This document shows positions 8,940 to 19,703 of a DNA stretch of 64,000 bases, one piece after another. The notes beneath the pieces were generated by a model, which was given only the letters and a program-made list of their open reading frames with translations, searched no databases and had not been told where the DNA came from. Origin of the DNA: Scheffersomyces stipitis CBS 6054 (taxonomy: Eukaryota; Ascomycota; Pichiomycetes; Serinales; Debaryomycetaceae). Position 1 is the first letter of the stretch; each line of letters begins with the position of its first letter. The DNA is taken from NCBI RefSeq assembly GCF_000209165.1, contig NC_009047.1, positions 186,001-250,000 on the forward strand, in the 5' to 3' direction. Both the position numbers and the translations under genes were made by a program.

Positions 8940-11900
8940 ATGGCCACTACTACCACGAGTGCAGTAAGTTTTTGGTGAAATTTTGCTTAGTGAAACAGCA
9001 TAGAATTTGAACAAGATGACAACATGATGAGCAAACAAGAATTCAATTGATATCCAAGACTTATTAGTCTGGTATTAATGCAACTGAAATAGCCTACGGA
9101 TATCATCTAGGTCGTATATTTCATCATATCAATTGACGAATGATCACAATGTTGCTCTCAAATCTTCATAGTTTTCAAATTCGTTTTTTTATAGTCTTCT
9201 TAATTCATACTAACCATTCAGCCCACCGACAGCGTTCAGGCGCCCGTTCAGGTGTCAGTTGATCAACGTGAGTTGATTGATAGTGAAAAAAACAACTCTG
9301 TCTCTACCAAGCAGTCGGAGCTCACGAATAAGACAGCCCAAAAGCAGCTTCCTAACGTTCAAACTTCACTTAGTTTGCAGCCCAGTGAGGATCTTGACAT
9401 TACCAACGTGAAGACTAAACCTCTTGCTAGACAACCACAGGAACCAACGTACCGAGGTTGGAAAGAGGTGGGTCATTGGGAACACGACGATGCCTTGACG
9501 GAAGACGACCAAGCCGTGGATTTATTACTGAAGCCTTCGTTGTTTGACCAATATCTTCCCCCTGTTGTATTTGGCGACTGGTACCACAATGTGGGCTATT
9601 TGGTCGTTGCAGCACTTGTGTCTTGGATCATTGGCTGGTTCAAATTCTCTGTGGCTCCTCTTTTCTTCGTCATGCTCGTGTTTTCTGTATTGTACCGTGC
9701 ATCTGTCAAAAAGTACAGAATGCTTCTCAGAGAAGAAGCGCAAAGAGAATTCTCTGTAAAAACAATAGAAACGGACTACGAGTCCATGGACTGGTCTAAC
9801 ACCTTCTTAGAAAAGTTCTGGGTTTACTTGGAACCTTCAATCTCTCAGATAGTCTGCGAACAAGTCAACCCCATTTTGGCTTCTTCGCCTGCTCCAGCTT
9901 TTGTGAAGAAGTTGTGGATCGACAGCTTTAGTGCCGGTACCAAACCTCCCCGTATAGATTGCGTGAAGACCTTACCTGGAACCAGTGATGATGTCGTTGT
10001 TATGGACTGGGGTTTCTCGTTCACTCCAAACACCTTAGCTGACGCCAACACTAAGCAGTTGAAGAACAAGGTCAATCAGAAGCTTGTAGTCAAAGCCGAG
10101 GTATTTGGCTTTACAATTCCTGTTCTTGTTGCTGATTGTGCTTTCAAGGGTCTTGCCAGGATTAGATTGAGAATGATGTCATCTTTTCCCCATGTAGAAA
10201 CTATCAACGTGACTATGTTGGAGGCTCCGCAGTTTGACTTCAACTCCAAGATTCTTACCGAAAACAACGTCTTGTGGGAGTTTTTGGCCCTTCCTGGATT
10301 GTATCCTTTCATCAATGAGATGGTCAAGAAATACGTAGGTTCTTTGCTCTTTGCTCCTTTATCCTTCCAATTGAATCTTCAGCAGTTGTTGGCCGGTAAC
10401 GCTTTCGACTCTTCTATAGGTGTCTTGTCTATCACTGCGGACTCAGCTAGAGGGTTGAAGGGTTTCAGCACTATCGGTAATACCTTGGACCCATACTTGA
10501 CGTTTGGATTCAAGAAGGACGTTTTGGCTAAGACTTCTACCAAGGATGATACCAACCACCCAGTGTGGAAGGAGACTTACCAGATCTGTGTTAAATCATT
10601 AACCGAGCCCTTGAATATCACTGTCATCGATTTCAATGAGTTCAGAAAGGATAGACAAGTGGGAACGATTCAGTTTGATCTTGAATCCTTCTTAGACAAT
10701 CCTAAGCAAAGCAACATCACTGCTCCTTTCATAAGAAACGGTAAGCCTGTCGGTGAATTGGTATTTGGATTAAACTACATGCCTACCTTAGAGGCCGAAA
10801 GGCTGGCTGATGGTGCAGTGATTCCTCCACCAGACTTGAACACCGGTATTGCAAGAATTGAAATAGCTGAAGCCAGACATTTGAAGTCGGGCGAAAAGGC
10901 CGCTTCTGCTTTTGCTGAAATTCATTTCAACAATGAGAAGGTATTGACCACGAGTGTCCAAAAGAAGACGAACGCTCCTAGCTGGGGTGATAAGATCGAA
11001 AAAATAGTAGACAACCGTGCCAGATCCAAGGTGAAGATTGTAGTCAAGGAAAAAGGTGGAAAGACCTTGGGCCAAATCCATACCTCATTGAATGAACTCA
11101 TTGATGCCACTCAGGTTGACCAGACTTGGTTTGCTTTGGCTCAAGGAGGTGAAGTTAGAATCAATGCCTCCTGGAAACCAGTTGCTCTTTCCAACAGTAG
11201 TGGATCAAGCGGTTACGCCGCTCCTATTGGAGTTGTCAGAGTCAGTATCGAAAAAGCAGAAAACTTGAGAAATTTGGAAGCCATTGGCAAGGTTGATCCT
11301 TATGCGAGAATCTTGGTTAATGGGTTCCAGAGAGCTAGAACCGTTGCTTGTGATTCGACTTTGGATCCAACCTGGAACGAAGTACATTATATCTCTGTCA
11401 CTTCTCCTAACCAGAAGTTAACCATCGATGTGATGGATGTCGAGAAGACTTCAGCAGATCGTACTTTGGGTTCATTTGACGTCAGATTGAACGATATCAT
11501 CCGTAAGGATGAGACCGGAAAGTACACGGAGCACATCGACCACGGCAAGAGACACTCTAGGTTGATCCATAAGAAAGGGCCAAAGGGTGTTGTGACCTAT
11601 TCATTGTCTTTCTATCCTGCACTCCCTGTTATGACCTTAGAAGAATGTAAGGAAGAAGAGGAGTTCAAGAAACAGAAGGAGGAAGAAAAGGCTAAGAAGC
11701 TTGCTGAAAGTCAAAAAGAAGGAAAAGAGGCTCCTGTAGAAGAAGAAGAAGAAGAAGTAAACGAATTCAGTTCGAAATTAAAGTTGACTTTACCAGAATT
11801 GCTCCAGCACAACAGTGGTATCTTTGTCTACGAAGTGTTGGACGCTAAGCTCAGTAAGGACGACGTCTATCTTCAGGCCTTCTTCGACAGCCATGGCTAC

Positions 11901-12773
11901 CACGACTTCGTTTCGCAGAAGTTGGAGAAGAAGCAAGTCAAAGTAGCTGCTACTGGTGATGTAGCCATCACGGAGCTTGAATGGTCACAAGCCTGTTTTA
12001 GAATCACCAAGGACAAGAAGGACAACCGAGCAGAGAAGTGCGTAGCTGAAGTCACCATTCCTACTATGCAGTTGTTAAAGAATGCCTACAACAAGCCTAC
12101 GCAACTCCAATTGACTGGCGGCGGTGAACACAGCACAATTACTGTCCAGTGCTCGTGGATACCATTGATCTATGAACATGGAATCCCAGTCCAGGATTCC
12201 AGAAATAATTCTGGAAAGTTGACCGTGCAAGTTCTTCGTGCCGAAAACTTGATTGCCGCAGACAGCAATGGTAAGTCTGATCCATTTGTCAGGTTATACT
12301 TGAACACAGACAAGGAAGAATTCTTGAAAACTAAAAAGGTGAAGAAAACTCTCAATCCAACATGGAACGAACTGGGTGTAGTCACCGTAGCCAATAAGCA
12401 GGACGCCGTTATCAAGGTAGTTGCAATGGACTGGGATATTGGTGTAGAAGCAGATGACTTACTTGGTATTGGTTATGCCCAATTGTCTGATGTAGACTTT
12501 GAACACGGAACCGAACTTAAGGTTCCATTGGAGGCCGAAGACGGAGGAGACGGCGGTAATGTTTACTTGAAATTTTCGTTTGTGCCAGAAGTCGTCATTA
12601 ACGTTAGAAGAGCTAGTACTACCAACATTGGAGGTGCCATTGGTAGTGTAGGTAACGTTGGCATTGGTGCTGGCAAGGGAGTCGTCAAGGGTGTTGGTAA
12701 GGGACTCGGTGGAGGTGTCAAAGTATTCAGAAAAGGATTGAAACTCGGCAAGCTGCTGGCCGATAAAGATTAG
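8940..12773 (+). CDS. TCB1: Tricalbin (ER-plasma membrane tether), two exons
   Basis: Exon 1 is 8940-8963 (8 codons, MATTTTSA), exon 2 is 9222-12773; the spliced product is 1191 residues, close to Tcb1/Tcb2 (about 1180). The long open frame has no ATG near its beginning (its 5' end at 9252 is a GTG), while GTAAGT at 8964 and TACTAAC at 9208-9214 plus CAG at 9219-9221 join the short exon in frame. Features in spliced numbering: a hydrophobic hairpin at about 130-168, an SMP lipid-transfer domain (about 190-400), and C2 domains starting near 407, 550, 676, 873 (degenerate) and 1005. The 676 and 1005 copies keep the KVDPYARI/KSDPFVRL Asp and the DPTWNE/NPTWNE motifs. A Glu/Lys-rich linker precedes the fourth C2. 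Tricalbins bridge cortical ER to the plasma membrane and move lipid. TCB1 versus TCB2 is not distinguishable here. Confidence 0.92.
8964..9221 (+). other. Spliceosomal intron of the tricalbin gene (258 nt)
   Basis: 5' splice site GTAAGT, branch point TACTAAC at 9208-9214, and a 3' CAG seven bases after the branch-point heptamer. Phase 0; removal fuses codon 8 to the CCC ACC GAC reading of exon 2. Confidence 0.88.
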
Positions 12774-13267
12774 TCTTGTATTTATATTTTTATTAAATTT
12801 TCATTGAAATTAAGGTAGAGTAGAAGAGTAGCCATAAAGGTTTGTCGTACTTACATATAATTTATATGGTAGCGCCATTTTATGATTTAGGCTGGAGAAA
12901 TGAACTTTTGAACAAATTGTCGTCATATAATGATATTGTAAGAGTAAATGACAAATGTGGAAAATCTCTCTTGTGTTTTGTGGTTTCTTTGTAGTCTTGT
13001 CCAACGTCATTATCAGAATTGATGAAGAACTTATGCTGGAACTTACTTCCCTTTGGTTAAACAGAATAGGAACAGAATGAAGAAGATAAAAATTCATCGT
13101 TGAACTTGAGAGAAATAATGATCAAAATAATTTCCACAAAAGAGAATATATTCATAGCTTCTCCTTTATAATTGAAGTAAGAATAGATTTTCACTCGTGG
13201 AAAATCACTATACATATAGATGCAAATTCTGGTTCTGTATATAATCACTTATTGCAGCACGATTTGG

Positions 13268-13275
13268 TCACGTGA
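13268..13275. promoter_or_regulatory. TCACGTGA E-box upstream of RPA190
   Basis: Perfect palindrome 97-104 bp before the RPA190 ATG. Confidence 0.5.
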
Positions 13276-13296
13276 TATTTAAAGATTTTTTCCATT

Positions 13297-13306
13297 GGGA
13301 TGAGCT
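13297..13306 (+). promoter_or_regulatory. PAC-like element upstream of RPA190
   Basis: GGGATGAGCT differs by one base from the PAC consensus GCGATGAGCT, the element named for RNA polymerase A and C genes and found across yeast ribosome-biogenesis promoters. It lies about 65 bp before the ATG, a typical position. Confidence 0.6.
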
Positions 13307-13371
13307 TCGCTAGTGAAATTTATCTTGAAAGTTTCCATAATATTCATCTACCCAAGCACAACTAACCAGCA

Positions 13372-16300
13372 ATGGATATCTCCAAGCCCGTGGGCTCTGA
13401 AATCACCTCGGTGGACTTTGGTGTGTTGTCGGACGATGAGATCCGTAAATTGTCTGCCAAACAGATCACCAACCCCACTGTCTTTGACAACTTGGGCCAC
13501 CCTATAGGCTCTGGGCTCTACGATTTGGCACTCGGAGCGTTTCTCAGAAATGTTTGTACTACTTGTGGTTTGGACGAAAAGTTTTGTCCTGGCCATTTGG
13601 GTCACATTGAGTTGCCTGTGCCTGTTTACAACCCACTTTTCTTCAACCAATTGTACATTTTATTGAGATCAACTTGCTTGTACTGTCACCATCTCAAGTT
13701 GAATGCTTTGGAAGTGCACAAGTACAAATGCGCTTTGCGTTTAATTCAGTACGGGTTGTTGTTGGAAGTAGTAGAATTGGAAAATATGTATGCCAGGGGC
13801 CAGTCACACGAAGAAGACGACGATGAAGACTCTTCCAGCGGTTTAGATCACAAAGCCAAACAGGAGTTGATGGACCGTAGAGAAGAGTTTGTGAACACTG
13901 CTATAGCAAAAGCTCTCAGCGAAGGCAGAACCAGCGAACTGGGAGTGATTACTGCTACTGTAGGCGAAGAAAGAAAGCATACTGTCCATGACTTCTACAA
14001 GAGATTGTTGTCCAGACCCAAGTGTGACAACTGTGGAATGTATTCGCCTACTTTCAGAAAAGATGGTTTCACCAAGATCTTTGAGAATTCGTTAACTGAT
14101 AAACAGATCACCAACAACAGAGTCAAGGGCTTGAACAGACCCGACATGTTGCGAAACGGTGCAGCCACTTCAACCAATAGTACATCATCTAGTTCTAGTG
14201 ACATGCCCAACATCAAACATAAGGGTGGATCGAAGTACGTTTTATCATCTGAAATCAGAAACATCTTAAGGGCTTTATTTGTCAACGAACAAGATGTCTT
14301 TCAAATGGTTTTCCACTCAAGACCTTACCAAAAAGAGACAGTTGTAGCTGATATCTTCTTTAGACAGGCTCTTTTGGTACCTCCTACGAGATTCAGATTA
14401 CCTTCCAAGTTAGGAGATGAAATCCATGAAAACGCACAGAACGAGTTGCTCTCCAATATCTTGAAAACTGCATTATTGATCAGAGACTTGAACGATCAGA
14501 TCTCGTCCTTGGTCAAGGGCAAGATTTCTCTCGATGAGAGAAAGATCGTGTTCAACAGATTGATGAACTCGTTCGTCACTTTGCAAAACGATGTCAACGC
14601 CTTCATTGACTCTACTAAGAACCAGAACTCTCCAGCTGGAAAGGTTCCAAACCCTGGTATCAAGCAGGCTTTGGAAAAGAAGGAAGGTTTATTCAGAAAA
14701 CACATGATGGGTAAGAGAGTCAATTACGCTGCTCGTTCCGTCATTTCTCCAGACCCCAATATCGAAACTAATGAGATTGGTGTTCCACCGGTTTTTGCTA
14801 AGAAATTGACCTACCCCGAGCCAGTAACTGCTCATAACGCTGCTGAGTTGAGACGTGCCGTCATTAATGGTCCGGACAAGTGGCCTGGTGCTATCCAGGT
14901 CCAAAACGAAGACGGTTCATTGATTTCGTTGATTGGTATGACGTTGGAACAGCGTAAAACCATAGCCAACCAGTTGTTGACCCCATCAAATGGTGCCACC
15001 ATACTCAATAAGAAGGTTTATAGACATATCAAGAACCACGACGTGGTAATCATGAACCGTCAGCCTACTTTGCATAAGGCCTCTATGATGGGCCACAAGG
15101 TTAGAGTGTTACCAGGTGAAAAGACCTTGCGTTTGCACTACGCCAACACTGGTGCTTATAATGCCGATTTTGACGGTGACGAAATGAACATGCATTTCCC
15201 ACAGAACGAAAATGCTAAGGCAGAAGCTTTGAACTTAGCTAATACTGACTCTCAGTACATTACACCAACATCCGGATCTCCATTGAGAGGTTTGATCCAA
15301 GATCACATCTCTGCCGGGGTTTGGTTGACTTCCAAAGATTCTTTCTTCACCAGAGAAATCTACCAGCAGTTGATCTATGGATGTATCAGACCAGAAGATG
15401 GCCACAGCACCAGAAGCAAACTCATTACTGTTCCCCCAGCTGTTTTCAAGCCACAGCCTTTATGGACAGGTAAGCAAGTAATAACTTCTATCTTGTTGAA
15501 TATCACTCCAGATAACGTTCCAGGTATCAACTTGGTGTCCAAGAACAAGGTCAAGAACGAGTACTGGGGCGAGGGATCCAACGAGAACGAAGTTCTTTTC
15601 AAGAACGGTGAATTGTTGTGCGGTATCTTGGATAAGTCGCAGTATGGTGCTACGCAATTCGGTATAGTCCACTCTTTGCATGAAGTGTATGGTGCTGCTG
15701 TAGCAGGTAAAGCATTGAGTGTACTTGGTAGACTTTTCACGAATTACATCATGATGACAGCCTTCACATGTGGTATGGACGACTTGAGACTTACCGAGGA
15801 GGGTAATTCTTGGAGAAGAGACATCTTAAAGCAGTCTGTAGATATCGGTAGAGTTGCTGCTGCGGAAGTCACCAATTTGGACAGTAAATCTACTGGAAAC
15901 CACGATCCTGAGTTGTTGAGACGTTTGGAAGAGATTTTGCGTGATGATAACAAGTTGGGCATTCTTGATGCTGTTACCCAGTCCAAGGTGAATACCATCA
16001 CTTCTCAAGTCGTTGCCAAGTGTGTTCCAGATGGAACTATGAAGCGTTTCCCATACAACTCTATGCAAGCTATGGCTTTGTCTGGTGCCAAGGGGTCCAA
16101 TGTCAATGTTTCTCAAATCATGTGTCTTTTAGGGCAACAGGCCCTTGAAGGTAGAAGAGTACCGGTTATGGTTTCTGGTAAGACTTTACCTTCTTTCAAG
16201 CCATTTGAGACTGATGCCAGAGCCGGTGGCTACATCAAGGGTCGTTTCTACTCTGGTATCAGACCTCAGGAGTACTATTTCCATTGTATGGCTGGTCGTG

Positions 16301-18306
16301 AAGGTTTGATCGATACAGCTGTCAAGACATCTAGATCAGGTTACTTGCAGCGTTGTTTGACCAAACAATTGGAAGGTGTCCATGTCAGTTACGACAACTC
16401 GGTCAGAGACGGTGACGGCACCTTGATCCAGTTCTTGTACGGTGGAGACTCTATTGATACGACCAAACAGTCTCACATGAACCAGTTTAAGTTCTGTGCT
16501 GAGAACTACGATGCCTTGTTGGCCAAATACAACCCTGGTGAATTGACCCACCATTTGGATACCGAAACTGCCTTACACTACTCCAAGAAGGTTCGTAAGA
16601 ACATGAAGAAACAAGGCAAATTGCCTCACTATGAACAGCAGATCAAGTACGACCCTGTCTTGTCGGTGTACAACCCAGCCAAGTACTTGGGTTCTGTCTC
16701 TGAAAAATTCCAAGAGAAGTTGGACGACTTCGTCAAGGACAATGAAGACATTTTCGCCAAGTCAAAGGAAGAAGCCAAGTCTACTGGAAAGTTGACGGAA
16801 AAGAAGTTCAGAGCATTGATGCAATTGAAGTACATGAGATCATTGATCAATCCCGGTGAAGCTGTGGGTATCATTGCCTCTCAGTCTATTGGTGAACCTT
16901 CTACCCAGATGACATTAAACACTTTCCATTTCGCTGGTCACGGTGCTGCCAACGTGACGTTGGGTATTCCTCGTATGAGAGAAATTATTATGACAGCTTC
17001 TGCTGCCATCAAGACACCACAGATGACTTTGCCTATTTTGGATGATGTGTCTGACGACCAGGCTGATGCCTTCTGTAAGTCTGTAGCAAGAGTTGTGATG
17101 TCGGAATTCATTGACAAGGTTCTCGTGACTGAAACCACGTCTACGTCCGAAGATGGAACTAACTCCAGATCGTACATCATCAACTTGAAGTTCTACACAC
17201 GTAAGGAGTACGAAGAGGCCTATGACATCTCTCAGGATCACTTGGAAGACGTCATCACGAGCACATTCTTGCACGCTTTAGAAGCCCAGATCGTCAAGGA
17301 AGTCAAAAAACAGAAGAGACCAGACTCTTTGCCTAATATCGGAAAGTCTGCTGGCAAGACTGATTTGGAATCGATTTCTGCCAAGGTTACAGAAATCAAC
17401 GACGATGAAGATGCCTCAGATGAAAAATCTAGAAACAAGGGCAAAGAAGCTGTCTCTTACGACGGTCCAGATGATGAGGAAATTGAAACTATGAAGAAGG
17501 CCGAAGAAACCTCGGATGAAGAGATGGTTGACGATGATGATGATGATGACGACTCGTCTTCCTCTTCTGAAGATGAATCCTCTGACGAAGAAATGGAAGA
17601 AGAAAAGAACACAACAAAGGAATTATCTAGAACTGCTAAGGACCGTCAGGCCGAGGTTATTTCTTCTCACAATATGGTGACGAAGTTTGACTTCGATGAT
17701 GAAAACGGTGAATGGTGTGAATTCAAATTGGAGTTGAATGGTAACGAAACGCAAAAGTTGTTGATGGTTAACATAGTCGAAGACTTGTGCCGTAAGGTTG
17801 TTGTTCGTGAGATTCCACAGATTGGTCGTTGTGTTCATCCACAACCAGATGCCAGTGGTAAGAGAATCTTGACCACTGAAGGTGTCAACTTCAGAGCCAT
17901 GTGGGATCAAGATGATTTCATTGACGTCAACAACATCACCTCTAACGACGTTGCTGCTGTGTTGAGAACATACGGTGTTGAAGCTGCTAGAAACACTATT
18001 GTCAACGAAATCTACAGGGTCTTTGACACCTATGGTATCAGTGTGTCCAGTCGTCATTTAGACTTGCTCGGTGATATGATGACTAGAGAGGGTACCTACT
18101 TGGCTTTCAATAGACAGGGTATCGACTCTTCTACCTCTGCATTCATGAAGATGTCGTATGAAACCACCTGTCAATTTTTGACCAAGGCCGTTTTGGATGG
18201 TGATCGTGAAGACTTGGAGTCACCATCTGCTCGTATTGTTTTAGGTAAATTGTCCAACGTTGGTACTGGTTCGTTCGATGTTTTGGCACAATTGGGTAAA
18301 GTGTGA
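13372..18306 (+). CDS. RPA190: RNA polymerase I largest subunit A190
   Basis: Catalytic subunit of nucleolar RNA polymerase I, which makes 35S pre-rRNA. The 1644-residue product matches the family (about 1660). The N-terminal zinc region (CTTCGLDEKFCPGHLGH, near residue 62) and the LYCHH pair are present. The catalytic metal loop NADFDGDEMNMHFP has Asp599, Asp601 and Asp603, the invariant magnesium ligands. The bridge-helix/trigger-loop region is seen as NPGEAVGIIASQSIGEPSTQM followed by TFHFAGHGAANVTLGIPR. Between about 1350 and 1420 is a Pol I-specific acidic insertion with Asp/Glu/Ser runs. Only one in-frame CTG occurs in about the first 250 codons, at a non-conserved site. The promoter has a PAC-like element, as expected for this gene. 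Confidence 0.98.
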   Translation: MDISKPVGSEITSVDFGVLSDDEIRKLSAKQITNPTVFDNLGHPIGSGLYDLALGAFLRNVCTTCGLDEKFCPGHLGHIELPVPVYNPLFFNQLYILLRSTCLYCHHLKLNALEVHKYKCALRLIQYGLLLEVVELENMYARGQSHEEDDDEDSSSGLDHKAKQELMDRREEFVNTAIAKALSEGRTSELGVITATVGEERKHTVHDFYKRLLSRPKCDNCGMYSPTFRKDGFTKIFENSLTDKQITNNRVKGLNRPDMLRNGAATSTNSTSSSSSDMPNIKHKGGSKYVLSSEIRNILRALFVNEQDVFQMVFHSRPYQKETVVADIFFRQALLVPPTRFRLPSKLGDEIHENAQNELLSNILKTALLIRDLNDQISSLVKGKISLDERKIVFNRLMNSFVTLQNDVNAFIDSTKNQNSPAGKVPNPGIKQALEKKEGLFRKHMMGKRVNYAARSVISPDPNIETNEIGVPPVFAKKLTYPEPVTAHNAAELRRAVINGPDKWPGAIQVQNEDGSLISLIGMTLEQRKTIANQLLTPSNGATILNKKVYRHIKNHDVVIMNRQPTLHKASMMGHKVRVLPGEKTLRLHYANTGAYNADFDGDEMNMHFPQNENAKAEALNLANTDSQYITPTSGSPLRGLIQDHISAGVWLTSKDSFFTREIYQQLIYGCIRPEDGHSTRSKLITVPPAVFKPQPLWTGKQVITSILLNITPDNVPGINLVSKNKVKNEYWGEGSNENEVLFKNGELLCGILDKSQYGATQFGIVHSLHEVYGAAVAGKALSVLGRLFTNYIMMTAFTCGMDDLRLTEEGNSWRRDILKQSVDIGRVAAAEVTNLDSKSTGNHDPELLRRLEEILRDDNKLGILDAVTQSKVNTITSQVVAKCVPDGTMKRFPYNSMQAMALSGAKGSNVNVSQIMCLLGQQALEGRRVPVMVSGKTLPSFKPFETDARAGGYIKGRFYSGIRPQEYYFHCMAGREGLIDTAVKTSRSGYLQRCLTKQLEGVHVSYDNSVRDGDGTLIQFLYGGDSIDTTKQSHMNQFKFCAENYDALLAKYNPGELTHHLDTETALHYSKKVRKNMKKQGKLPHYEQQIKYDPVLSVYNPAKYLGSVSEKFQEKLDDFVKDNEDIFAKSKEEAKSTGKLTEKKFRALMQLKYMRSLINPGEAVGIIASQSIGEPSTQMTLNTFHFAGHGAANVTLGIPRMREIIMTASAAIKTPQMTLPILDDVSDDQADAFCKSVARVVMSEFIDKVLVTETTSTSEDGTNSRSYIINLKFYTRKEYEEAYDISQDHLEDVITSTFLHALEAQIVKEVKKQKRPDSLPNIGKSAGKTDLESISAKVTEINDDEDASDEKSRNKGKEAVSYDGPDDEEIETMKKAEETSDEEMVDDDDDDDDSSSSSEDESSDEEMEEEKNTTKELSRTAKDRQAEVISSHNMVTKFDFDDENGEWCEFKLELNGNETQKLLMVNIVEDLCRKVVVREIPQIGRCVHPQPDASGKRILTTEGVNFRAMWDQDDFIDVNNITSNDVAAVLRTYGVEAARNTIVNEIYRVFDTYGISVSSRHLDLLGDMMTREGTYLAFNRQGIDSSTSAFMKMSYETTCQFLTKAVLDGDREDLESPSARIVLGKLSNVGTGSFDVLAQLGKV

Positions 18307-18659
18307 TTTCCATTTGTGAACATGTTTTCATTTGTACATTAATTTGTACATTGTATTCGTATTTTGTTTTTTGCATATAGATTAATATAAAAAGTATAGT
18401 ATCTTAATTCTCCTCTGTAAGTTTTTGATCGCATAGTTAGGACAACTTGGTATATGGATCCAAGTCTTATTCTTATATCTGTCGAATCTCTGATTGGTAT
18501 ATTCGCAGCAGCACTTTTTCGCAGCCCTTTCGCAGCACTTTCCATTTTTCGCAGCCATCTTCTGGGTATGCTGGCAGCTATAGAATACCAAATAAAGGGT
18601 ATATAAAGAAAAACTTTGAAAATGAAAATTGTTATTCAAGATATCGTTTGCTTATCAGC
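18307..18659. other. Promoter region of the Rua1-like gene
   Basis: About 0.35 kb between RPA190 and the next start. It contains four TTCGCAGC copies and a TATATAAAG box at about 18600-18608. The downstream frame is open through this region from 18447, but the TATA box and repeat cluster indicate promoter rather than coding sequence. Confidence 0.6.
18502..18555. promoter_or_regulatory. Cluster of four TTCGCAGC elements
   Basis: Exact copies at 18502-18509, 18518-18525, 18529-18536 and 18548-18555. The second and fourth are preceded by T runs, so on the minus strand they read GGCTGCGAAAAA, the same element found upstream of RFA3, the 153-residue orphan and the gene at 42544. Confidence 0.6.
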
Positions 18660-19625
18660 ATGTTCATCCAAGACATCACTAGCCAATCTTCAAGTTCACA
18701 CAAAGTGTCCGAGGGCTCTTTTTCCAGCAAGCGCAAGCTAGACGAAGAAAACTCTAACGAAAGCTCGACGGGAGTCGTCTTTTACAGTGCTGGAAACAAA
18801 ACTTCTGAAGAACCTCAAGTAAAGCGGCCCAAGTATTTGGCAGAACACAAGCATCGCCATGACTTTTTTGCAAGATTAACTGTCAATGTCGATGAGTTCA
18901 TAGCATCTCATGATGTTTGGACTGCTTTCTTACAGGATGTACATTCTCACCGTCTACAGTCAACTACACCTGCAAAGAAATCCAGGAGAGTTACATTCGC
19001 TGACTCGCCGGTTTACGTTGACAGACCCTTCAAGAAGTTAGGCTCTACGTGTGAATTCAATTACAACGAATTAGAGATAGAGACTTATAGTGGAGTCTTC
19101 TTTGATGAGATTCCACCAGTGGCACCTCTTCGGACTCCTGGTAGACTTGAAGGATATGATAAAGTTGGAGTTGTGTTCAGAAAGCTTCTGAAAATTGAAA
19201 TTGGGAAAGCTGTTCAACACAGCCGTCCTCAGTTCTTGTTTGACATGCTAGGTATCGAGCAACCCTTCACATATGTGCAAAACCCATTATTCGGAAGCTT
19301 TCGTTCGGAACCTCAATACTATCGTCTTGATTCAGACGGCGAGGAAAATGGGATGTGCCCTTACTGCTATGACATTGTGTTTCTACCAAAAGAAGAATAC
19401 ACGAAGCACATATGTGATTGTCATGGAATTGACCGTAACGGAAATCCCATTACAGTCCCGTCATATATGGGCAGATACAAAAGTCATGACAGAGAACATG
19501 CGAAGCTTTACGAAGAGAGAGTTCCTTGTCTTCATTGCAAAGAGCTAATTGAAGTCAATAGATTAACTCGTTTGTTTCCACTCGAGAATTACTACATTCA
19601 CTGTCGTGAAAAGCATTGGAAATAG
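18660..19625 (+). CDS. Zinc-binding protein with Rua1-type C-terminal domain, probable transcription regulator
   Basis: I take the ATG at 18660 (321 residues), because the open frame upstream of it includes a TATA box about 55 bp before and a repeat cluster. The N-terminus is Ser-rich with a basic SSKRKLDEE patch. The C-terminal ~100 residues carry CPYCYDIVFLPKEEYTKHIC (Cys233, Cys236, later His), the PSYMGRYK segment and a second pair CLHCKELI (Cys290, Cys293) followed by NYYIHCREKHW. This arrangement is that of the fungal Rua1 C-terminal domain, named after a Ustilago regulator of secondary metabolism. The specific role here is unknown. The gene lies 354 bp downstream of RPA190 in the same direction and converges with FUN14. 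Confidence 0.78.
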   Translation: MFIQDITSQSSSSHKVSEGSFSSKRKLDEENSNESSTGVVFYSAGNKTSEEPQVKRPKYLAEHKHRHDFFARLTVNVDEFIASHDVWTAFLQDVHSHRLQSTTPAKKSRRVTFADSPVYVDRPFKKLGSTCEFNYNELEIETYSGVFFDEIPPVAPLRTPGRLEGYDKVGVVFRKLLKIEIGKAVQHSRPQFLFDMLGIEQPFTYVQNPLFGSFRSEPQYYRLDSDGEENGMCPYCYDIVFLPKEEYTKHICDCHGIDRNGNPITVPSYMGRYKSHDREHAKLYEERVPCLHCKELIEVNRLTRLFPLENYYIHCREKHWK

Positions 19626-19703
19626 GTTATACATAATTAACTAGTTAATTGACACTCTCTCTTTAAGAGTAATGAGTTTATATTTGAGTCTACGGAGGGG
19701 CAT

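Larger units (their letters stand above)
12774..13371. other. Intergenic region tricalbin / RPA190
   Basis: AT-rich, with no gene supported. The proximal RPA190 promoter holds an E-box and a PAC-like element, listed separately. Confidence 0.55.

Noticed and set aside
8593..8967. 124-codon plus-strand frame before the tricalbin
   Set aside because: Overlaps the ATG exon and donor site of the tricalbin in another frame and has no recognisable product.
17500..17600. GAT/GAA repeats as a non-coding microsatellite
   Set aside because: They encode the acidic insertion of RPA190 and stay in frame.
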